Below are positions 1-11,112 of a stretch of DNA of 64,000 nt, one piece after another. Below the pieces are notes generated by a model. It was given only the letters and a program-made list of their open reading frames with translations, ran no database searches and was not told the DNA's origin. A program made the translations under genes and the position numbers. Each line of letters begins with the position of its first letter. Within the stretch, counting starts at the first letter, position 1. Source of the stretch: Volvox africanus (taxonomy: Eukaryota > Chlorophyta > Chlorophyceae > Chlamydomonadales > Volvocaceae); contig BSDZ01000016.1 in the NCBI GenBank assembly GCA_030268105.1, forward strand, positions 565,501 to 629,500, given 5' to 3'.

Positions 1-309
1 CCGCCGCATTGGCGCGGGACGCCCTTGCTGGCGGTACGGTGCTGACGTCGTGGCACCGTATCCCACCTCATGCAGTGGCTGCGGCAGAGGCTCAAACAGA
101 GACTCATCGTACTTCCCGTAGACGAGCCCAAATGTCTGGGACGGCCCATGCAGCGGCGGAAGGCTAACCTACAGATCCGAATCAAAAGCGGACAGAGGAG
201 CAGAGGTCGATTTCTATTTGCACATCTAACCACATAGCTGTTTCAACGGGTAATACAAGTTATATGAGTAACCGCTGCACGCGCCCGTGAGTCCTAGCAA
301 CGGGGACCT
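1..309. other. No gene seen
   Basis: This stretch lies downstream of the stop codon of the minus-strand VPS62-like gene and probably holds its 3' UTR. I see no convincing exon, repeat or RNA gene in it. Confidence 0.4.
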
Positions 310-3300
310 CTACGAAAGTGGTCGTTCGCGTACCTCCTCGTCGGCGCCGCCGCCGTCCCCACGCCGCCTCTCATGGCGCGAGCCGTACGGTTCCCCGCCG
401 TACCCATACCCGTGATGGTGATGGTGATGGTGATGATGTTGGGATTTGTGGTAAGGCGCAAGGATGAGCGGCATGCACTTGACTACCAGGGCAGACAGGG
501 CCGCAGCCGCCACGATGGCTGCTGTGGCGGCCGCCACAAACAACCGCAGGCGGTGAGCGACGCGTGGGTCGTTGCCCAGGTAGTGACCAGCTCCCCACGC
601 GGAGGTGCGGTGGACGTCCTCCGCGAGTGGACAGGCCAGAGACGATGTATCTCCTGCGAGTGGGCCCCAGGTTGTCACTTAGATTTGCGACGGGGGGCAC
701 CTTCAGGAATGTGCGGTTCGCAGAAACGTTGTATCCCCACTCGTGTCCCATGACCCCCTGGCCACCGCAACCCACGTGCAATGGTCGCCAGGCTGAGACC
801 GCCAAGCCCCGGAAGCGGCTCCCTGGCGTCCCAAAGAGGCGCCGCGAGCTCCCTCTCCCAGGAGTAGGCTGCCGCCCTGCGGACCAACGGCCCGCTGATG
901 GGCTCCGCTAACTCGGGCGCCACCCGCTTGGGCGACAGGACGGCACTGGAGAGGGAAAGGGGTCAATATGAGGCCAGTATGGATGCTTGGAGGGGGGGTA
1001 AGCTGGATAAACGAGATCTTGGATAGAACATATGAGTTCCAATATCAAAATATATAGTATATAAAATGTATTGTATAAATATATAATGTATATATTATAT
1101 TGTATATATTATTTATAAATAACAAGGTTATAATTATTGTTGCTTTTATTGCTGTTATTATGGTTCAATTCGTTGGATATGGATATAAATTTTGCGATTT
1201 GCTCGCATTCCGCGTACCCGGGTAATGGCCGTCCCGAAAAGCAAGCATACACGCAATTTAACACTCACGTCCAGTTCATGTCCACAGGTTTCACACCCAC
1301 GCCCCCAAGCAGACGGTCTAAAATGAATACGGGCGGATTGCGGGGGTCACACGGAGCTCCCGCAGTGAGGTTGTGGGTCAGGCAGGTGATGGAAAAGTTG
1401 GGCGACGTAAGCGGCACGCCCCAGTTGCCTGTTTGCACGACAAAAAGAGCAATTAAGGATGCGTGATGGTGAGAAACAGAACGGACACGGATTAGGATGA
1501 GGGGCGAGGGGGCACTTGTTGCAGTTTTTGTCATCGAATACAACAAGGTAAATGATGATCAACGCATTATAGGATAAGCAATCCAACCCAAGAATCAAAA
1601 TTAGGAAGTTATTCGACACAATGATTTGACACAATGACATGGGCAACGGGGAACCAGGGTGGGACCCTCCTCCCCTCCTACCCATGTAAGAGGTCCAAGC
1701 CAGGCGGCCCCCCGGCCGGATGTCCTCGGGCCGCACCCCCTCCGCGTCGCCCATTTCGTGCTGGAAGGGCAGCCACAGAGTGTTGGTGGAGGAGGGCACG
1801 AACAGCGGGCCACCTTGTGCGAAGCGGTCCGCCACATAAATGCCATCAAAGTTCAACAGCTGCTTAAAATTAACCTGCGATTACAAAAGGTGAAGGTTGC
1901 ATTGTGCTTGTTGGAATATGCGTTAAGCCAATCTTCAATACTCTTTCACGAAACAACATGATACAAACAACGTAATGGTCGCCCGCTACCGACAAAGCAA
2001 GACTGCAGAGTATTGAAAAGTGAAGCGCGATGGAAAAGGATATGCATGATGAATGCATGTGTGCGTCCATGTCGTGCCGCGCGGGTGATGATGAAAAGGT
2101 ACAAGGCAGGAAGAGCTGAAGGGAAAGAGTGAAGAGAGAGAAGGAAGGACACGAAGACCATGTGTTCTTCGTTCTGGTATAGATGGTGCGGTCCTTCGTG
2201 TGGCGTTCTTCTGCGGTGCGGACGGATGGATTGCTGGATGGGTACTGTTGGTACTGATGGTACTGATGATCGATGGGTGCTCCGGAAGGTTGAGAGAACG
2301 ATGGGTTATTTGACCTTGCACAGGGCAGACGCGTCAAGCGGCACATCAAAGACAGGGAAAGGTCACAAGCCCCCATGTTGCTGCTAAGGCATGGGGCGCC
2401 CTCTCGGAGGTAAGCGCTCATACCACATACCTTGGCGTACACGTTCAGGTTGCTGGTGTGGGGGCTATTCGCATGGCTGTGCAAACCAGAGTAAACCCGG
2501 GGACGCATCTGTCCGTTGTCCGGATCCTTCTCAAATGAGCAGTTACCTAGTCGGGGCATGGCGGCAGATGAGCGGGGCGTGTGTGTTTGTGTTTTGAGGG
2601 GAGGGGAAGGTTTTAGGGGAGGGGAAGTGATGATGGTGATGATGATCATTGGGGACCGAAGAATGGTAAAAGGGGAGATCAGAGGGCGCATGCAAGAATA
2701 GAAATAGGACGTGACAAGAACGGCGCGGGGAGGGAAGACGAATACATGAGACCTGGTACTGCTGTTGAAGAGAACAACAGGAGGGACGTGGAGATACAGG
2801 TGAGTCTTCTCGCTGTTTGGACGAAGCCTTCTTGTGTGCGGGGAATGCAACCAGACAGGGGAGTTGCATACACAGGGCAGCACTCGTCGTTTGTCCTTTA
2901 CGAAAACGTTGATGAACACCCTAAGCAACAAAGCATAATCAGAACATATCAAACGTATGCGCAGATAAACGGCCCAACCCGTCAACCGAGTACAGGCGAG
3001 CAAAAGGCCTGGAGGTCCACGTGTGTCTCTCCTCAGCTTCTCCCCTCACCAGGCCAGTTCCCCTTGGCACCCGTCCAAGTCCCATTGGTGGTGCAGTCGT
3101 ACGAGGGAAGCCATGTGTGCTGACTGTACTGCAGTGCGGCGATGGCACGTGCGGGCTCCTGCTCGTCCAACATGCCGTCCTGGCAAACGTACACTTTCAG
3201 ATGTTCCCAGTCACCTGCATTGCGTCAGGGAGAGGAACAGGTCAGATGCAAAGGTCGAATGTGGTTTAGGAATGAGGAGCCCGTACTGACTGGTGAGAGG

Positions 3301-6300
3301 TCAAGGCGAGGCGGTAGAGAGAAATTAAGGGCGTGGAAGAGGTATAGAGCGAAGTCAGGTTGATTCCCATCCCGTAAATTACAACCCGTAAAGTCAAACT
3401 TGACGGAGATCTGATCTGATCTGATACAATTCTGATCGCTTCTGTTCATGTCGAAATCAGATTCGGGCTCCAGCGTTGTCATGAGTTTGGGTTAAGAATT
3501 TGGTGGCTTGGGTTTGGGACTTCGGCATTGGATTCGATTTGGCTTGGGTTTTCGGTAACGTTGTCAGAAGGGCCTTGGACGAATGAGGCGATTGGACCTT
3601 ACGCCGTCCACTCTCTCCGGCTCGCTTACCCTCATGCACTCCCAGGGGACACAAGAAGTACTCAGCTGCCTGGTGGCGCCCAGCGAACCGCGTGGCCATT
3701 AACTGGTTGGAACAGCCGTTGAAAGGATAGAAGAACCTGGCGCGGAGATAGATTAACCCAGGTAACAGACAGAGGCCTTATGTACGGACTGTGATGAAGC
3801 AGAGACACCATTAACGACACGATTGGGTGCAGATGATTGGCGGCAGAAGAAGAGAAAAAAGAAAGGATATGCCATGGAGTGGGAGATAAGGAAATTGGGC
3901 GGTAGAAAGTAAAAGGGCGCAGCTTGGCCACACTCACCCATCCTGAGGTCTGGCCGCCATGCACAATTGGCCACCCGACCACCAACCGGCTGCCACCTTA
4001 ACCACACATCTTGACTTACGTACCACGTACCCACGTACCCAACTATCTTGACTTCTTTTCTCTTTTTCCTTTTAGGGTTATGTTTTTGGTCATGAGTGTT
4101 TGGGGTCCGTGAGCCTTCTGGCTCGTTCCGAGCCTTACGAGTTCACAAACTTGCAGTCATCGTCACCCACCAGAAAGTGTACACATAGGCATACGTGGGC
4201 TCGCCGTTATTTCCAGCTGGCGGCCCGGTGTCACTGCCGGGGCTGCTGCCGGTGTAGCGGCCGGGGCGGGTCCAATGCAAGTGCTCCAGACGGGGCTCGA
4301 ACACTGACGCGGTCGGGGCGGCATGGACACAGAGCGCCACGGTGTTTCAATTGTGCCAAGAGACGGTGCAAGGGAAGGTGGTAAACGATCTGCATATTAA
4401 CCTACGAGGAATACGGTCCTTCACGGACGACCTAACAGGAGCCGGGGGTTGGTAACAGTGGCAGGAAGGGGAACGGCAAGTAAACAAGGAAGCGATCACC
4501 GAAACAAGCGGCCCAGCGGACGACTTACTAAACATATAGCACATGTGGTATCGCCCACGCCCAGGGCAGCTTGCAGATGCCCATAGGCCCACGCCAATCT
4601 CTTGGTGAAGCGCAGCACTTGCTGCTACCCCATGCATTCCTTCAAATCATGAATCCAAAGCTCGCTGTCCCATAGCCACCATCTTCACAGACAGCCCTAT
4701 ATCCACCGTATCCTGCTCACCAGTAAAGTACACCTTGCCGCCCAGGCGGGATGGGTTGCCCTTGCCAGGGCCGCCGCCGTCCGAGCCCTTCTCAACCGCT
4801 TCCCTGCGCCGCGCCTTCCCCTCACTCCCCCCTTTCCCCTGGTCCTGGCCTTCTCCGTCTTCCTCATTGAAGGGGTCTCCCGCTATGGCCTCGAAGAACT
4901 CCGAGCCCTGAGCACAATTCGAGATGGACGGCAGAAGACACAAAACAGTATACAACTGAAAACAAAACGGGGAGCTGGTTGGTCACACAAGGATGGCAAC
5001 AACGGAGATTTGCAGGGAAGCCCCAGCACCAGTTGGAGAAGGTGAGGATGTCGAGACAGCGCCAGACCAGATCCAATGCCGGGAGTTCAAGCTACGCGTG
5101 TCTCGAAAAACGATTTAGAAAGAGATACGATAGTGGCCACCCCGCGGCCGATTTCAAGATATGGAAGTGCGCGCGTGTATGTGAGAGAGTGTGTCTGTGT
5201 GTGTGTTTTGTGAAGGGGTATGCGTGCGGACCATATCTCAGATTCACTGCCACATTATTTCTTCCATTCGCACCTGGCGGGAGGTAAGGATGGTAGGAAC
5301 CCGGGGAAAACCCGGGGCAAGTGAGAACGTGCGGTTCAGGGCCAAGTATATAACGCAGCGATCTTAGTCACATGAACCTGTGATTGGGTTTTCGCTATGT
5401 AGTGCATTGAGACGCGAGAAAACCAAGGGAGTGGAGAGGAAGGTTGCTGAGGTCCTCTGTGCACCTTAGCCGAGTGCTTCACGCTTTTTATCCAGGGCAA
5501 CGGCAAACGATGACGGTGACTTTGCCCATCAGGTTAACATCGGCTCAAACCGTAAACCCTGAACACCATTCCTCCCGGATGGACGAGGGAGCAGTCTCTT
5601 GACAAGTTTACACAAAGACAGACGCCCAAACAACATATGACAATGTATGTTTTTTATCTCGCGTGTTTTACCTCAGGTCCATACCCCCGGAGCCATTCAC
5701 CACCCTTCCACGCTTCAGCCTGGCCTTCGCAGGCCACTATTTTCACGCATATGGCAAACGTACGTATGAGTAATGAGTTGAGACTCTATCATAAGCCCCA
5801 CCTGCAGGACCTCGAAGTGCGGCCAGAAGGGGTCGTCTTGATCCTGATCCGGGCTTTCCATCCCGTCATCCTGGCCCTCGCTGCTGTCGCCGGACGCTTC
5901 ACCTCCCACTTGCCTCACGGACCCCGAGCCAAGCTCCTGCTGATGCCGCCGCCGCCCCGTGCTGCCAATCGCCATCGTCCGCCGGCCGTTGCCTGCTGGC
6001 TGTTGATACGTTTTTGAAGGCTGCGCTGGCTGCACCTGTCCCGTCCTTTCAGGGCCTCCGCCTGTCTCCGCCGAGGCTGCGGCCCCTGAGGTCTGTGCAG
6101 CCGCCGGCTGCTGTTGGGCCTCGCGACCATGTGCCGCCGCTGCACCCGCAGCCCTTGAAGGCGCCGATCCGTCACGCCGCCGTACCAAACGCGTCGCGAA
6201 AAAGTTATGGGTGTCGTACGCTTCATGGATCAGCCAATATGGATCCTCTGCCGCTGCCTCCGCGGCGGCTGCAGCGGCCTTGGCTGCAGCCGCCTCCACA

Positions 6301-7498
6301 CCGTAGGCTTGTGCGCTGCCGCCCGCAGAGGCGAGAACGGAAGCGGCTGTGGCTGCGGCTGCGGCTGCGGCTGCGGCCGCTTCCGCCACGACCTTTTCAG
6401 TCTTGGCGCGTCTTGCCCGGTGTCTGTAATGCCGAAGCAACACGCAAGCCGAGTCAGCATCTGAACGCTCTATGTGTGTACAACGAGTCTGCGCTGTCTT
6501 CAAACCCGAAATCCCGAGCTCTGTTCGAAGTTGGGCCCGATCCCAGATCCGTGGACCCATGGGACTACGGAGCGCCGCTGTAAAAATGGAAAGTTCAAAT
6601 GATATCCAAATGATTTGCTAAAAATGTAAACTTGTATCTTCGGTTTCGTTCCCACTACCACTACAGTGCGGCCTTTCCGTCCCCATTTCGGTCATTACTA
6701 CTACTAGTGAATTAAGTGTTTCAGTTGACCCAAAGTAGAGTATCGAGGGATCTTTTACATCATCCTAGAATGCGAGAGGGAAAATGGAGGTCCAAACTGC
6801 TGTCACTCCCTATAAGACAATAACAGATACGCTGTCAGGTCCCTACCTGTTCTCCAGGTACGTTTTCAGATCGGTAGTGGTGTAGGTTACGGGATCCACC
6901 AGCACGGCAGACTCAAGCCAAGGCCCCGGGTCGGACAATCGGGACCAGTCCAGGGAGTGCTGGTGGCTGGGGTTAACGTTGCGGAGAGGCCAGATAAGGA
7001 TTCAAATCCCGCGGAGTTGGGGCGATCAAGCAGGGCGTACAGGGTTAAAGGCAGGAAGAAAGGAGGAAAGGAGGAAAGGAGGAAAGGAGGAAAGGCTCAT
7101 CGCGAAGTCACGAGCCACAACTACCCTGCGCTTACGGTCTGGGGACGAGCACGTTGACCGTGATGTCTTGCGTGTGCGCGTGTGTATCCGTGTGTATGCG
7201 TGTGTATGCGTGTGTATGCGTGTGTATGCGTGTATAATCGTGTGTATGTGTATGTGTATGTGTGAAGCACCCAACCAAATACAGCCTAAAGCAAGTCAGC
7301 CTAATCCACTGCTCCCTTGCGCCCGCCTAGGTTCCCTATTCGGACGCCCCACACCATTACTGCTCACAGCAGCGGTGCGAACCTCCAGCCCAGTTTCCGG
7401 GCCTCATCAATTCCCACGGGCCGCTGCGGTTTGGGGCACCGAGGTGGCATGAAGGCCGGCTTGGAGGCATTCTTGGCCAGAGTGCAGCCCTCCTTGCC
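310..7498 (-). CDS. VPS62-like (DUF946) protein with C-terminal membrane segment
   Basis: Thirteen exons join in phase: 7368-7498, 6847-6966, 5802-6423, 4721-4907, 4534-4617 (least certain), 4171-4303, 3630-3736, 3050-3214, 2431-2546, 1682-1874, 1269-1428, 776-945, 310-653; the sum is 844 codons including the stop. The spliced product carries hallmarks of the VPS62 family (Pfam Vps62): FFYPFNGCSN, HEGDWEHLKVYV, PRVYSGLHSHAN, LAWTSYMGNWGVPL. An Ala-rich, Gln/Gly-containing insert lies in the 5802-6423 exon. The last exon encodes a hydrophobic helix (LRLFVAAATAAIVAAAALSA) followed by a polar tail with at least nine consecutive His. Yeast VPS62 is linked to vacuolar protein sorting; the biochemical role is unknown. 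The first listed exon starts at an acceptor in phase 0, so at least one upstream exon is missing. Family assignment is firm, the 5' end is not. Confidence 0.8.
7058..7095. repeat. GGAAAGGA microsatellite
   Basis: About four to five tandem purine-rich octamers lie in the intron between the 7368-7498 and 6847-6966 exons of the VPS62-like gene. Confidence 0.8.
7181..7264. repeat. TGTGTATGCG decamer tandem repeat
   Basis: A decamer repeats with slight variation and decays into TGTATG units. It lies in the same VPS62-like intron as the GGAAAGGA array. Confidence 0.8.
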
Positions 7499-8014
7499 CT
7501 GAGCGGAGGAGGAGGATGAGTTTAGTGACGTCAGCAGAACCCTGTCTGAGGTGCAGGTGCAGGTGCAGCCTATGGACCGGAAGATAAGTGAGAGAACATT
7601 TGCGTTTGGAGGAGCAGCTCGGTATCCCACAATTCAGCAGGGCTGATATCACTCATGTCGCTACTCGGCACAACGCCACGACACGGCATGGCACGGCACA
7701 CATTCACAAGCCGATAAGAGCGGGTGCCAGGAACGGTTTTGGAGTTTAAGTATCGATCCCCGCCCCACGTGCCCCTGCTGCCTCACTTCCCCGTCAACTT
7801 CAATCACCAGACTTGGCCTATGTCCCTTTGTCCCTTGCTGCGTACGCGTTGTACCTGTCCACCCTTGTACCTGTCTCCGGATAAGTGGACGTGCACCTAA
7901 TCTACCGTTATATACCATGACATACCAGGCCATGCAAACCAGTATAGTTTGCAAGAGCCTTTTAGCGCCAACCAGTCACGAGCGACTTTGGTCGTGCTTG
8001 TTTTCTAGCCCTTG

Positions 8015-8165
8015 TATGTGTGTAGGATAGGGGGGTACATCACCCGTGGCCACTAACCTGGCAGTCCCTACCTTCCCCGGTGTTTCGGGGCACCCTCATC
8101 CAGTCTCCCATGCCGACTTCTCCGAAATCAGTGGTTTTCCCAGGTTCAGCACCCACCACCAGCAT
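8015..8165 (-). repeat. Dispersed repeat, copy 1 (151 bp)
   Basis: This stretch appears identical to 56052-56202. On the minus strand the copy abuts a CATA-repeat at its upstream end (8166-8195) and ends in ACACACATA at its downstream end. Two copies sharing a 3' end but of different length fit 5'-truncated retroposition (SINE or non-LTR tail). Orientation is an inference. Confidence 0.8.
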
Positions 8166-8362
8166 GTATGTATGTATGTATTGCATGTATGTATTGATTG
8201 CCGTTGCCGTGCTGGTCTTGAGAGTGCTTGCGGGGGACGGAGGAAAGCTGTACGGCTCCACTGCTGTGTCGATGGATGCCCTTACGTACAATAAGGAATA
8301 TTGTCTTCTCTGGAAGCCTTCAATTATGGAGCTGGGAGGAGCCATGACGCATGAGATCGTGC

Positions 8363-9448
8363 TTAAGGGAGCATGGGAGCGCACACGCATTCATGGGTAT
8401 CCATGTTTATTTTTCCGAATGACTTGACAGGGCTTTTCAGTGCTGTATGCAGTTGCGAACTGCTAATCGCTGCTGCATCCCTTGCTGGAAGGCCCTTGCC
8501 CGACTGCGCACTTCTAAGGAAAGTGTTGCAACCCCGCCGGAACATAGGGGATATGGGACGCACTTTGGCGGTGACATTTGATGCCCAGTCCAGGGAGGCG
8601 TCGAAGGAAGGTCGCATCAGCAGATTGCCCTTATCACTACCGGGGAGCAAACCGGAGATGGACCAGCTTGTCCCACTGCCGCCATCACCAACAGCGGTAG
8701 CAGCGCCGCGAGTGGCAGGAGATGCAACTAAGCCTTCGACAGCCGGACTGGCGGCGGCGGCGGCCAGCAGCAATGTTCCATGCGCCCGACGCCGCCATAC
8801 TGGGCGTGGAGATACTGCCAACGCCGTCGGATTGCAGGGGTGCATGTAGCAGAAATCACGAAGCTGGGGTTCATGTGGGGCCTGGCTGCCCGCCAATCCG
8901 CAGATGGAAAGCATGATTTCCGACCTTAATCTTCGAGTCCACACGCGGCCTTTTTGGGGCCAGACGGGCAGAGAGCTCGGTGCCAGAAGTAGTAACAGCA
9001 GTAGCAGCGAGCGGGGTGGAGAAAAGATCATGGGAGGCCTGAGGCTGCAGCTACTGCTGCCGATGCTGCAGCTACGGCCAGGTTCCATGTCGCCATCATT
9101 GGAAGCCTTGTTAGCAGAATTTTTGGAAGAGAACCCACGTGACTGGGGATTGGAGTTGCCTGGCATTGGACATGTGCTTCGGGGGGCGGTTAAGCATCCT
9201 GAGGATTTTGGCAGCACGGATCCAGGGATGACCTGTGGCTGCTGTTGTCCCTGTCGCTGCTGCTGCTGCTGCTGCTGCCGCGGGCGATGATGATGATGAT
9301 GATTTTTCCACAGCGAATCTGGAGAATATATTAGGACTGGGGACTGATCCACAGGTTGGGTGTCTCGGTTCGGCATAGTTGGGAACCCTCTTGAGAACTT
9401 GGAAAACCCCTCCTGGGCAAGCCTGAATGAAGAGCAGCAGCGCAGCAC
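8363..9448 (-). other. Long open frame, possible 5' exon of the VPS62-like gene
   Basis: A 361-codon frame stays open on the minus strand upstream of the VPS62-like gene. It contains short His and Gln runs and a leucine run (SLLLLLLLLAPSSLPVW) that could be a signal or membrane segment. I could not find a phase-consistent splice linking it to the exon at 7498, and composition bias alone could keep it open. It could instead be non-coding. Confidence 0.2.
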
Positions 9449-11042
9449 GCCACACCAACCTTAAGCATACTTATGCCAGTCCCTACTTCCCTGACATCTA
9501 TTACGCGAGAATACAGACTAATGGTACTTTACATGCAATATCAGAGAAACAAGGTTATCGACATATCGAACAACCAAGCCCTAGCTGTTGCATTTATGTC
9601 ACGTTCAAAGTATGCATCAATGAAAGGCTCTTAGACGAAGTACAAACTAGTTTCCATAACCGTGTAGGGAAAAGGTAAGTGACCAGCAGGCATTCAGAAG
9701 CAAGTACCTGCTTTACCGCGCACGATCCCAGCTCGACCTGTTTACTAGACCATCAGGTAAATAGTTATGCGGTCCCCTTCGCCCTTGGGCTCAACCACCA
9801 CAAACATTTAGATTCGCGATTCGAATGTTCGTTCAATAGCGCAAAGCATCATTACAAGAAAGTCATTAAATATACATAAAAAATAAAGTCTGGACATTCT
9901 CATAGGTTCCTAGAAGTGAATTGCAAAAATTAAGAGACAACGACGGTTGTCAGATAATTTCTCACAAAACAGCATGTTGTTGCGCGCACGAAATGGGACT
10001 TCTGTCACCGTATGAATTTACATAATATATGCAAGTATTAATTTGTGGTGTAGTTGATGAAATTATGACAAATGATTCGTACATTGCAGCAACCGATCAA
10101 GACGACTACACGTCATTTTAAAACCTCTGCGACAGCAGTGAAAGGAGATCAAGTGAAAGGAGGGTAGGGAAAATTGGAAATCTCATACCCCGCTGTGCAG
10201 CGTAGAAATGCTATATGGAACACTATATGGAAGTGCGGATGTACCCGGGCTTGCAAGCTGGTCTTAAAAGACTGTGCTTAAGAAGGCCGTTGCTGCGGCA
10301 CATGCGGGGTGCGAAGAATCTCGTTGGTCGTCGCCTTGCAGGAGGTGCTGTCGCCTCATATTTTAGACAGCACTTAAGTATTTCGTATTTGATTAACTTG
10401 CTGCGGCCGTGGCCGTGCCGTGGCGTTCAGGCCAAGCATGGATTCCATCCATCACAATCGGGGTTTGAATAGTTATAATGATCCTACCATGTAAACCCCG
10501 CCTTTGAATCACGCAGCCTCAGGCCGCGCATAAGCCGATGGCTAAACCCTGATAGCATGCCGCCAAAGTCCGCCAGCACAGCACCTTGCAACATGTTCTC
10601 GTTTGCGTCGGCTCCGCCAGCATTCATACCACCCCCACGCCCAGCAGGAAAGCTGCTCCACACCCGGTATCCGGAACATGGCCATGCCTCATCCCGAACC
10701 CATGGATTGGGATGCCATTCTTTCCACAGAATCACGACCAACCGCTAATTGCACTTGCACAGTTGCACAATCCTCACCGCCAGGTCCCGGCGCCAAGATT
10801 TGATTCGGTCGTGACTCCAGCCGGGTGCAGGCTGGGATCCGAGCAAAGTTTAAAATACCTCTTCCAGTCAACTACGCACCTGGCTATGTGTTTCCTGGCA
10901 TGTCTTTGTTCATAAGGATAGCCCCTGCACGGCGACACGCATTGCGTCCGATCCCACCAGAAAACCCTGCGTCCACTCATACCTCGTTTCATGTCGCCGC
11001 ACCCTTCACCCGACACGGTTTCAGCTGTCACCACAATGCACT
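9449..11042. other. No gene seen between VPS62-like gene and COPB1
   Basis: Only short ORFs on both strands, without recognisable domains or good splice sites. The left part (about 9850-10150) is AT-rich. The right edge holds the 3' UTR of COPB1. Confidence 0.4.
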
Positions 11043-11047
11043 TTACA
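11043..11047 (-). terminator. Likely TGTAA polyadenylation signal of COPB1
   Basis: Volvocine and Chlamydomonas genes typically use TGTAA as the polyadenylation signal. This pentamer lies on the coding strand about 65 bp after the COPB1 stop codon. A five-base match is weak by itself; its position is what supports it. Confidence 0.35.
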
Positions 11048-11112
11048 CGCGATAAACCCTTTTCATCTCCTCATAGATGCCACGCGCGTCCTAAACAGCA
11101 AACGCCACCTCA

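Noticed and set aside
2330..2385. Minus stretch between 2431 and 1874 considered as an exon
   Set aside because: All three frames either stop or break phase; exon 2431-2546 joins 1682-1874 directly in phase 0.
3944..4010. Open minus stretch reading VWLRWQPVGGRVANCAWRPD, considered as a VPS62-like exon
   Set aside because: The exon ending TFW at 4171 joins directly and in phase to FFYPFNGC at 3736, matching the family without it.
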